Program-made: the position numbers and the translations under genes
The notes under the pieces: model-generated
The model's database searches: none
Told to the model about the DNA's origin: nothing
Seen by the model: only the letters and a program-made list of their open reading frames with translations
IMG/VR virus record: IMGVR_UViG_3300047444_000436
Span: 1 to 40,299 of that record
DNA length: 40,299 nt
Reading direction: 5' to 3' (one strand)
Source of the DNA: a virus
Part shown: positions 1 through 5,630 of the stretch, piece after piece
How the letters are laid out: each line of letters opens with the position of its first letter
Position numbering within the stretch: position 1 is the first letter of the stretch

Positions 1-18
1 CGCCGTTGAGGATTCACG

Positions 19-225
19 GTGTCTGACGACCTCCCGCGCGTCATCAGTAGCGCCGAGTTCACGATCTTGGGCGTCGTGCTGCATTGTCACGTGCTGTCGG
101 ACGGGCAGCGGATCATTGACGCCGACGACGTGGATAAATTGTTTTCGGCTGGCGCTGGACGGCCGCCGAGCTTGTCTATGGATGATGAGCAAGCGCGGAA
201 GTTTGCCGAATGGCGCCGTGGTTGA
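19..225 (+). CDS. small phage protein of unknown function, first gene of the early block
   Basis: A 68-residue protein starting at a GTG preceded by GAGGA eight bases upstream. The centre (ILGVVLHCHVLSDGQRII) is a short beta-rich stretch that resembles, from memory, the N-terminal 'CAVLEDGTRV' patch of some phage antirepressor-like proteins, but the rest of such proteins is missing. The C-terminal half is acidic and helical and ends in EWRRG. No catalytic motif is visible. It is the first complete gene of the plus-strand block, 43 bases before the SSB-like gene, and its promoter must lie off the left edge. Function unknown; that it is a gene is likely from the start site and the tight downstream packing. 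Confidence 0.6.
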   Translation: MSDDLPRVISSAEFTILGVVLHCHVLSDGQRIIDADDVDKLFSAGAGRPPSLSMDDEQARKFAEWRRG

Positions 226-268
226 TTTTCGGAAAGCCTTAGAACGCACTCGCAAAGGAGAGACGGTC

Positions 269-925
269 ATGGGAACACCAATGGGCGGCGACGGTTCGAC
301 ACGGCGGCAGGGCGACTTTGAACTGTGCCCGCCGGGCCCGCAACGCTTGGTCTGCGTCGACGTGATCAAGAACGGCTGGCACAAGTCCAGTTTCAGCGGC
401 GAAGATCCGAAGTGGCAGATGAAGATCACGGTGGTTTGGCATTCCGAGAAGAAGATGCCCGACGGCCGCCCGTTTCACGTGCAGAAGCGGTACACGCAGA
501 GCGCGCACAAGAAGGCCACGCTCCGCAAGGACATGGAAGCCTGGCGCGGGAAGTCGTGGACTGACGAGGAAGCCGCGGCGTTCGACCTGGACCGGCTGAT
601 CGGCATCTGCGCGTTCGCCAACATCACGCACGAGGAAAAGTCCTCCGGCATCTGGGCGGAAGTGCAATCGATCATGCCGATTCCGCCGGGCATGGCGAAG
701 ATCCCGATGACGGCCGATTACAAGCGCAAGACGGATCCGAAAGCGATCTTCGAGATTCCCGGCGAGAAGAAGCCGCCGAGTCACGACGCCGACGCGGCCG
801 CGGCGAACCGTGGAGAGGCGCACGAGCCCGACCCGTGGGAAGGCGGCGACAGCGGCGCGGCGCCACCGGCGGCACCGGCGCCCGCGGCCGTCGCCCCGCC
901 TGACGAGAACGACATTCCATTCTGA
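269..925 (+). CDS. single-stranded DNA-binding-like protein
   Basis: A 218-residue protein with a compact N-terminal domain (about residues 26-150) followed by a disordered Ala/Pro/Asp/Glu tail. The tail ends in DENDIPF (212-218), very like the acidic DDDIPF tip by which bacterial SSB recruits replication and repair proteins. The globular part (KRYTQSAH, LRKDMEAWRGKSWTDEE, SIMPIPPGM) matches a family common in phage replication modules, which I regard as SSB-like from memory rather than proven. The ATG at 269 is chosen because AAAGGAG lies just upstream; an in-frame start at 116 would run through the previous gene. Role inferred: coating single-stranded DNA during phage replication or recombination. 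Confidence 0.7.
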   Translation: MGTPMGGDGSTRRQGDFELCPPGPQRLVCVDVIKNGWHKSSFSGEDPKWQMKITVVWHSEKKMPDGRPFHVQKRYTQSAHKKATLRKDMEAWRGKSWTDEEAAAFDLDRLIGICAFANITHEEKSSGIWAEVQSIMPIPPGMAKIPMTADYKRKTDPKAIFEIPGEKKPPSHDADAAAANRGEAHEPDPWEGGDSGAAPPAAPAPAAVAPPDENDIPF

Positions 926-930
926 CGGCC

Positions 931-1173
931 ATGCAGGATAGCCGTCGTCGGTTGACAGACACAGAGGTTGCTCATTTCGCTGCACGCACGCGACCCATGC
1001 AGTACTTCGTGTCGACGCCGATGACGCATTGTCGAACGGAACTGGCGGCCGCGTACTTGTCGCTTCTGATGGGCCAAGATGACCGGCCGTTCACGCCTGA
1101 AGATACCGAGCGTATTTTCACGAAGTACATCGAGAAGCGCACGAAACCGGCCGGAGCGTCTGACCGTGGGTAA
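931..1173 (+). CDS. hypothetical protein
   Basis: An 80-residue soluble protein with no recognised domain. It contains a short hydrophobic helix (LAAAYLSLLMG, residues 39-49) and a charged C-terminus (IEKRTKPAGASDRG). It starts five bases after the SSB-like gene and its end overlaps the next gene's GTG start by eight bases, so it is probably co-translated in the early operon. The mixture of Cys, His and Met residues shows no metal-binding spacing. Function unknown. Confidence 0.5.
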   Translation: MQDSRRRLTDTEVAHFAARTRPMQYFVSTPMTHCRTELAAAYLSLLMGQDDRPFTPEDTERIFTKYIEKRTKPAGASDRG

Positions 1174-1420
1174 CAAGAAACTGCCGTGTATCCGCTGTGG
1201 CATCCGCTGGAAGAACGACGGCGCGTTCTGTCGACGGTGTTTCCGCGAAGTCGCCGCGGGCGAAGGCGTCACGTTGACGCAGCAGGAAATCGACCGGATG
1301 GCCGTGGAGCGCGCCGCGGCGAAGATCCAGAAGCTCGAGCGGCGTGTGCCGAAGCCGCCGATGTGGCGCGAACTCGTCGTACGCGGCCGACAGTACTGGG
1401 TGGTTTGGGATGGCACATGA
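1166..1420 (+). CDS. small zinc-ribbon protein
   Basis: An 84-residue protein starting at GTG 1166. Residues 9-24 carry two CxxC knuckles (CIRC and CRRC, twelve residues apart, in CIRCGIRWKNDGAFCRRC), the pattern of a treble-clef or zinc ribbon. The rest is a basic helix rich in Arg and Lys and a C-terminal WVVWDGT strand. This is consistent with a small nucleic-acid-binding or adaptor protein. It overlaps the gene on each side by a few bases, so translation is likely coupled. An ATG further upstream in the same frame (1079) lies wholly inside the preceding gene and has no ribosome site, so GTG is preferred. Specific role unknown. Confidence 0.6.
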   Translation: MGNKKLPCIRCGIRWKNDGAFCRRCFREVAAGEGVTLTQQEIDRMAVERAAAKIQKLERRVPKPPMWRELVVRGRQYWVVWDGT

Positions 1421-1703
1421 GGACTTTGAATTGACCGAGCCGACCGAGCCCGAGACGCCGGAACCCGAGACGCGCAGCCGCCGGTTGTATCGGCTGTGGA
1501 TGCGGCGGTTCTCGAAGATGCAGCAGACGTACGGCGCGGGCCCGGCGGGTAAGACGTGTAAGGATTGCGTGTTTCTGAAGCGGGTTCGGCCTGGCGTGAA
1601 GTCGTTTCTGAAGTGCGCGGTGTACGGCATCAGCAAGTCGGACGCGTCGGACTGGCGCGCGGGCGCCGCGGCGTGCGGGAAGTTCACCGAAAGGGAGCAG
1701 TGA
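1410..1703 (+). CDS. conserved Cys-rich phage protein
   Basis: A 97-residue protein. After an acidic Glu/Pro/Thr N-terminus and a basic stretch, the C-terminal 45 residues contain CKDC, a KC pair partner, the signature SKSDASDWRAG and CGKF. This four-Cys arrangement with a DWR..ACGKF ending is a small family I recall from many phage early regions, presumably binding zinc. It starts inside the end of the previous gene (ATG at 1410, previous stop at 1418-1420) and abuts the next ATG directly. Function is not established; its place between the SSB-like and nuclease genes suggests a DNA-metabolism accessory role (inference). Confidence 0.65.
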   Translation: MAHEDFELTEPTEPETPEPETRSRRLYRLWMRRFSKMQQTYGAGPAGKTCKDCVFLKRVRPGVKSFLKCAVYGISKSDASDWRAGAAACGKFTEREQ

Positions 1704-1964
1704 ATGGCAGAGGAGTTTTCGATTCAGTGGTGGCCGTCGACGGGCGCGAAGCTCACGGGCAAGCGGAAAGCCTTGACGGCGGTGTTCGAGGGGCTGAAGC
1801 GGACGTTTGGATCGGCGCGGTCGTGGAACCTCACGGCGGCGCAGGTCGAGCCGATCGAGGAGTTGATCGCGGGCACGTCCGACAGTCAGGAACAGGGCTG
1901 CTACCGCGACTTGATCAAGGCGATCAAGAAGCATCACGGCATCCGCGTCGGCGTGGAGTACTGA
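1704..1964 (+). CDS. hypothetical protein
   Basis: An 86-residue protein preceded by AAAGGGAGCAGTGA, which gives a good ribosome site overlapping the stop of the previous gene. It has an N-terminal beta segment (FSIQWWPSTG), a basic helix (KRKALTAVFEGLKRTFG) and a C-terminal helix ending HHGIRVGVEY. No motif is recognised. It is compact and has no low-complexity sequence, so it is likely a genuine folded protein of the replication block. Confidence 0.55.
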   Translation: MAEEFSIQWWPSTGAKLTGKRKALTAVFEGLKRTFGSARSWNLTAAQVEPIEELIAGTSDSQEQGCYRDLIKAIKKHHGIRVGVEY

Positions 1965-1967
1965 GCC

Positions 1968-2282
1968 GTGCCGCTCATGGACGAACCGACCGGCGAAGCG
2001 ATTACGTTCTATATTGCCCGTGAACACAACGGGCGGTACGGGTTCACGGCGTCGATCGCGGACGACATTCTGCATAACCGATTCGGCCCGGCGATTCTCG
2101 AACAGTTCGCGTCGATGGTACTGAAAGAGGCCGTCCGGGTGTACATGGAGACGCACGGCGCGGCGCTACTCGAAAGCCTAGCGCCTGGCGTCGTGGCCGA
2201 CGAAATCAAGAAGGCGCTGGCGGCCAAAGTCCTTGACATTCTGAAGTCCGACCGGGACACCACGCGGTCCCGAACCGTATGA
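1968..2282 (+). CDS. hypothetical protein
   Basis: A 104-residue protein starting at GTG 1968, three bases after the previous stop. The N-terminal half is beta-rich (AITFYIAREHNGRYGFTASI) and the C-terminal half is a long amphipathic helix (ALLESLAPGVVADEIKKALAAKVLDILKS). It ends in an ATGA overlap with the nuclease gene, so the two are probably translationally coupled. No family recognised. Confidence 0.55.
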   Translation: MPLMDEPTGEAITFYIAREHNGRYGFTASIADDILHNRFGPAILEQFASMVLKEAVRVYMETHGAALLESLAPGVVADEIKKALAAKVLDILKSDRDTTRSRTV

Positions 2283-2710
2283 CGCCGAAACCGCCGACGA
2301 AAGCGCAGATCGCGTTCACGATGCTGCGGGAACAGTGCCGCCTGATCGGACTGCCCGAGCCGGAGCCGGAAGTGCAGTTCGCCAAAGCGACCGGCCGGAA
2401 GTGGCGATTCGATGCGGCGTGGACTGGCAATATCGAAATGCCTGACACTCCAACGCAGTTATATCGACACCCCGAGCCGTTCTTACTCGCAGTCGAAATC
2501 GACGGCGGCGTGTTCAGCGCGGGCGGCGGCCGCCACAACCGCGGCGCCGGGTACCGCGCCGACTGCGAGAAATTCGCTCAGGCCGCGATCGACGGATGGC
2601 ACGTCATCCGCGTGTTGCCCGACCACGTGAAGAACGGACAAGCCCTGACCTGGATTCAAGCGTACTTCGCCGCGCGCGGCATTCAGGCGACCAACCGACG
2701 GGGAGCCTGA
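2279..2710 (+). CDS. VSR/RecB-like endonuclease
   Basis: A 143-residue protein with a PD-(D/E)xK-type nuclease fold by pattern. An acidic residue sits in RFDAAW (D45), the catalytic strand is LLAVEIDGG (E73 and D75), and it is followed by GGRHNRGAGYRADCEKFAQAAIDGWHVIRV (85-111), the pattern of small phage nucleases in the DUF559/VSR-like group. In related phages this protein often sits beside replication genes and may act as a Holliday-junction or recombination nuclease; that role is inferred. It begins in an ATGA overlap and its stop overlaps the start of the replication protein, placing it firmly in the early operon. Confidence 0.72.
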   Translation: MTPKPPTKAQIAFTMLREQCRLIGLPEPEPEVQFAKATGRKWRFDAAWTGNIEMPDTPTQLYRHPEPFLLAVEIDGGVFSAGGGRHNRGAGYRADCEKFAQAAIDGWHVIRVLPDHVKNGQALTWIQAYFAARGIQATNRRGA

Positions 2711-3483
2711 TGTTCACGAAACTCTTTGCCAGCATCGTCACGTCGACCATCTGGGGACAGCCGGATCACGTCCGCTTGGTCTGGGTGACGATGTTGGCAA
2801 TGGCGAACCGAGACGGCATCGTGGAAGGCTCCGTACCGGGCCTGGCCCATCAGGCTCGAGTCCCTGTCGACAAGTGCAGGGACGCCCTGTTAGTTCTGTC
2901 AGGGCCGGATCCTGACAGCCGGACGCCTGACCACGAAGGCCGCCGCATCCGCGCCGTCGACGGCGGATGGCTGCTCCTGACCTACCAGAAGCACCGGGAA
3001 CGCATGACCATCGACGAGCGCCGGACTTACAAAGCTGTCAAGCAGCAGGAATACCGGGAACGGAACAAGCGTAATCGTGGACAAAACAGTAGACAAAGTG
3101 GACAGGCGTTGCCTGATGTTGAACCGCGTGCCGGAAGTGGACATAAAGCAGAAGCAGAAGCAGAAGAAGATCAAGAACTAAGATCACCGGCTGTCGCCGG
3201 TCCTGACGTTCACGAAGTTCCCCAAAAGCCGGAGCCCACGTCGCCACCCATCGACGGCGCGATCTTCGTGTTGTGGGATATTCTCAGCCGCGCCGATGGT
3301 GCCGTGCTGTTGACGACCCTCCGGACCCTCGTGGTGGAGCGTTCGAAGGAACTCTGGCCCGACCATGAGGACTATCGCAATCGCGTCGTGTACCTCGCCT
3401 GGGAGCCGGGTACACCCCTCACACGACTTGACCTGTTTGCCGTGACGCCGACGTGGTTGTCACGCGCCACCCCGAAGGAGTAA
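2710..3483 (+). CDS. replication-initiator-like protein with N-terminal winged-helix pattern
   Basis: A 257-residue protein. The first 95 residues (FTKLFASIVTSTIWGQ, RLVWVTMLAMANRDGIVEG, VPGLAHQARV, DPDSRTPDHEGRRI, VDGGWLLLTYQKHR) match the helix-turn-helix domain of phage replication proteins of the O/replisome-organiser kind. A charged linker follows (ERNKRNRGQN and an Ala/Glu-rich stretch at about 145-160), then a separate C-terminal domain beginning near PPIDGAIFVLWDIL. By analogy the N-terminal domain binds the phage origin and the C-terminus recruits host helicase. No origin iterons are obvious inside the gene. ATG 2710 is preferred to an in-frame start at 2596 because the latter overlaps the whole nuclease C-terminus. 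Confidence 0.7.
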   Translation: MFTKLFASIVTSTIWGQPDHVRLVWVTMLAMANRDGIVEGSVPGLAHQARVPVDKCRDALLVLSGPDPDSRTPDHEGRRIRAVDGGWLLLTYQKHRERMTIDERRTYKAVKQQEYRERNKRNRGQNSRQSGQALPDVEPRAGSGHKAEAEAEEDQELRSPAVAGPDVHEVPQKPEPTSPPIDGAIFVLWDILSRADGAVLLTTLRTLVVERSKELWPDHEDYRNRVVYLAWEPGTPLTRLDLFAVTPTWLSRATPKE

Positions 3484-3488
3484 CCGCC

Positions 3489-4127
3489 ATGCTGCCCGAC
3501 GAGACGCCGACCCCGCCGCCGACCGAGCCCACGCCGCCCGCTGTGACCTCGCCTGTCACACGTGGCGCCGACGATGGACACTTGACCGACCAGCAGAGCC
3601 ACGACATCGCCCGCGCGCTCTACCTGCCGACGCTCCGGCGGATCGCGCTGTTGATTCACACGTTGGTCGAAAAGACCGAAAACGGCGACTTCGCCATCTG
3701 GATCGGTATCGCGGCCTTCAACGAAGGGCTCCGGAACCTGCCCTGGCAACAGGCCGAAACCGCCATGCCGGGCACCCGGAAGCGCACGCTGCAACTGGCC
3801 GAATGCGTACTGCGGCGGTACGCCGACATGCTGCACACGCACGCCGAGCTTGATCCCGTCGCGTCGAGCCCGGCCGAGTGGGACACGCAGATCGTCATCG
3901 GCCAGCACTTCATCGAGTCGATCGGCGCCGAAATGGAAAGCCTCATGGCCGCCGCGCGACCCCCGGCGCCGCCCGCGGCCGCGGACCCGATGCCGCCCGA
4001 CCTGACCGACACAGAAGCCGCACGATTCCAGGCCGCCACCGACGCGCCGCCGAAGCGTCCGACGTTCTCGGACGAACAGCCCGCCGCCACACCCGACGAC
4101 CTTGAAGGAGACGCACATGGCGAATGA
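3489..4127 (+). CDS. hypothetical protein with Pro-rich ends
   Basis: A 212-residue protein with a Pro/Thr-rich N-terminus (about 1-30), a helical core (SHDIARALYLPTLRRIALLIHTLVEK ... FIESIGAEMESLMAAAR, about 38-155) and a disordered Pro/Ala/Asp tail. No catalytic motif is recognised. It starts six bases after the replication protein and its 3' end contains the GAAGGAG ribosome site and ATG of the next gene. Possibly a replication accessory protein, from context only. Confidence 0.55.
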   Translation: MLPDETPTPPPTEPTPPAVTSPVTRGADDGHLTDQQSHDIARALYLPTLRRIALLIHTLVEKTENGDFAIWIGIAAFNEGLRNLPWQQAETAMPGTRKRTLQLAECVLRRYADMLHTHAELDPVASSPAEWDTQIVIGQHFIESIGAEMESLMAAARPPAPPAAADPMPPDLTDTEAARFQAATDAPPKRPTFSDEQPAATPDDLEGDAHGE

Positions 4128-4470
4128 CGACGTGCGCGACGACGCGGCCGAAGCGCAACTCGAGAAAATCGGCCGACTCGTGGAAGCGACCCAAGCCGTC
4201 TGCATGACGATCTGCACCGTGTCCGGCGTCGGCGTGCCGGACGTGCCGCGCGTCTTGTCAATGGCGGCCGCGCAAGGCTTTTTCCGTCTGCACGAGAGCT
4301 ACATCCGTCGGATGGAAACCGTACAGGTCACACCGGACGGCCAGCGGCAGATGATCCAAGCCGTGAAGGCGTGCGCGGCCGACGTGTGCCGCGCGCTCGA
4401 CGAAACCCGGAAAGCGGTCCTCGAAGAAGTGGCCGCGCTGGACAATCCGCCCACGCCGACGCTACAGTAG
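4117..4470 (+). CDS. hypothetical helical protein
   Basis: A 117-residue, mostly alpha-helical protein with an acidic N-terminus (NDDVRDDAAEAQLEKIGRLVE). ATG 4117 is chosen because GAAGGAG at 4104-4110 is correctly spaced; an upstream TTG at 4102 would place the ribosome site inside the gene. It overlaps the previous gene by 11 bases and may form a pair with it. No family recognised. Confidence 0.55.
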   Translation: MANDDVRDDAAEAQLEKIGRLVEATQAVCMTICTVSGVGVPDVPRVLSMAAAQGFFRLHESYIRRMETVQVTPDGQRQMIQAVKACAADVCRALDETRKAVLEEVAALDNPPTPTLQ

Positions 4471-4477
4471 GCCGCCC

Positions 4478-4696
4478 ATGATGACCAAGAACACGCTCCT
4501 CATTCTCGGCCTGATTGCCTGTGTTCTGACCGCCCTCGGCGCAGCCGCGAAGATGCTGCCCGTCGACTGGAACGCGCCCATGACTGTCCTCGGCATCGTC
4601 GGCACGGCCGTCACGGGATTCCTCGCGCAGCGGCCGCGGCATGCCCGCATTGTGCAAGACCACGACGACGCGATCCATACACACTTGAACGACTGA
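4478..4696 (+). CDS. small two-helix membrane protein
   Basis: A 72-residue protein with two hydrophobic segments (about residues 5-25, LLILGLIACVLTALGAAA, and 34-50, MTVLGIVGTAVTGFLA) separated by a short polar turn, then a basic and His-rich tail. Length and layout fit a small holin-like or inner-membrane protein, but its place in the early block, far from the late-block membrane genes, argues for an early membrane function such as host takeover or exclusion. There are two adjacent ATG codons at 4478 and 4481. Function unknown. Confidence 0.55.
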   Translation: MMTKNTLLILGLIACVLTALGAAAKMLPVDWNAPMTVLGIVGTAVTGFLAQRPRHARIVQDHDDAIHTHLND

Positions 4697-4716
4697 CACT
4701 CACTTTCGACCCGGCG

Positions 4717-4733
4717 CCGCCGATGTTCGGCGG
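4717..4733 (+). other. short perfect hairpin in an intergenic gap
   Basis: CCGCCGA, loop TGT, TCGGCGG: a 7-bp perfect stem with a 3-base loop between the membrane-protein gene and the exonuclease-like gene. It is not followed by a T-run, so it is not a convincing intrinsic terminator. It could affect mRNA stability or be chance in G+C-rich DNA. Confidence 0.35.
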
Positions 4734-4759
4734 GCCTGACTCCGTGGAGAAGATTCCAA

Positions 4760-5434
4760 ATGAAATACCTTGTCGTCGACGTCGCCACCGCCCCTGTCAC
4801 CAACGTCACGGACTACGTGTCCCGCGACCAGTTCGACGCGCCCTCGAACTACGTGGATCCCGTCAAGATCGAACGGGCCATCAACGACGCGTACGCCAAA
4901 GGAATTGAAATGGCGGGCGTCGACGTCGACCTGGCCCAGATCAGCGGCATCGGTTTCCAGTGGTCCGACGAGTACCATTCGGCGCCGATGGTCTTGACCG
5001 CCCGTCCCGTCGACGGAGCCGAAACCCCAGAAATGCGCGAGACGTGGATGATCGCGGCCCTGGCCGACGCCATGCGGCGCCTTCCTGACTACTTCCTCTG
5101 CACGTTCAATGGCCTCGCCTTCGACCTGCCGTTGCTCGAGCGCCGCGCGCTGTATCTCGGCGTGCCGTTTCCCCGCCTGAACCTCGACCGCTACCGCACG
5201 CCGCACAAGGACATGCTCGAAGAACTCACCTACCGCGGGCGCCTGAAGTCCCGCAGCCTAGCGTGGTACGCGAAGCGCCACGGCTGGACCGACATTGCCA
5301 AGCCGCTCACCGGCGAACAGGAAAGCAAAGTGTTCGAGACGGGCCAGTGGGACGAGCTTGTGCAGTCGATCACCCACGACGTCACGGCCACGTTGCGCCT
5401 GGCGAAATGGTGGGGCATCGGTGTCTCGCGCTAG
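4760..5434 (+). CDS. DEDD-type 3'-5' exonuclease-like protein with altered active-site positions
   Basis: A 224-residue protein resembling the DnaQ/PolB-like 3'-5' exonuclease fold. The Exo I strand is YLVVDVATAP, the Exo II block is TFNGLAFDLPLLERRA (D122) and the Exo III block is ITHDVTATLRLA (D207). Active family members carry D-x-E in Exo I and a Tyr or His four or five residues before the last Asp. Here the Glu position is Ala9, and positions -4 and -5 before D207 are Ser and Gln. Three of the four acidic positions survive. It may have lost or changed activity, or use other residues. It sits between a membrane-protein gene and the methyltransferase, and its stop overlaps the next gene. 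Confidence 0.7.
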   Translation: MKYLVVDVATAPVTNVTDYVSRDQFDAPSNYVDPVKIERAINDAYAKGIEMAGVDVDLAQISGIGFQWSDEYHSAPMVLTARPVDGAETPEMRETWMIAALADAMRRLPDYFLCTFNGLAFDLPLLERRALYLGVPFPRLNLDRYRTPHKDMLEELTYRGRLKSRSLAWYAKRHGWTDIAKPLTGEQESKVFETGQWDELVQSITHDVTATLRLAKWWGIGVSR

Positions 5435-5630
5435 GGCGCTGCCGCGCTTCCGCCAACTCTGCGTCATCGTCCGCGAACAGCAGCACCCGGAACCGAGCGA
5501 GTGGGCGGCACGCACGATCGCGCGCTTGATCCAACTGGGATTCGGGTACGAGAAAGAGCAGATCAATCGCGCGATGCGCGCCGTGGCGTTCCGTATCTCG
5601 CAGGAAAAAGCGGGGGAGGTCACGGCATGA
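5421..5630 (+). CDS. hypothetical small protein
   Basis: A 69-residue basic protein starting at GTG 5421 within the last codons of the exonuclease-like gene and ending in an ATGA overlap with the methyltransferase. It has a helical pattern (WAARTIARLIQLGFGYEKEQINRAMRAVAF) with several Arg residues and might bind nucleic acid. No family recognised. The start is uncertain, since the frame is open upstream, but upstream starts would overlap the exonuclease-like gene heavily. Confidence 0.5.
   Translation: MSRARALPRFRQLCVIVREQQHPEPSEWAARTIARLIQLGFGYEKEQINRAMRAVAFRISQEKAGEVTA

Noticed and set aside
116-268. Upstream extension of the SSB-like gene
   Set aside because: Overlaps the first gene completely and has no ribosome site; AAAGGAG points to ATG 269.
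941-990. TTGACA with downstream sequence as a plus-strand promoter
   Set aside because: No acceptable -10 at 16-18 bases and it lies in coding sequence.
4102-4116. TTG start for the gene at 4117-4470
   Set aside because: It would put the GAAGGAG ribosome site inside the coding sequence; ATG 4117 is properly spaced.
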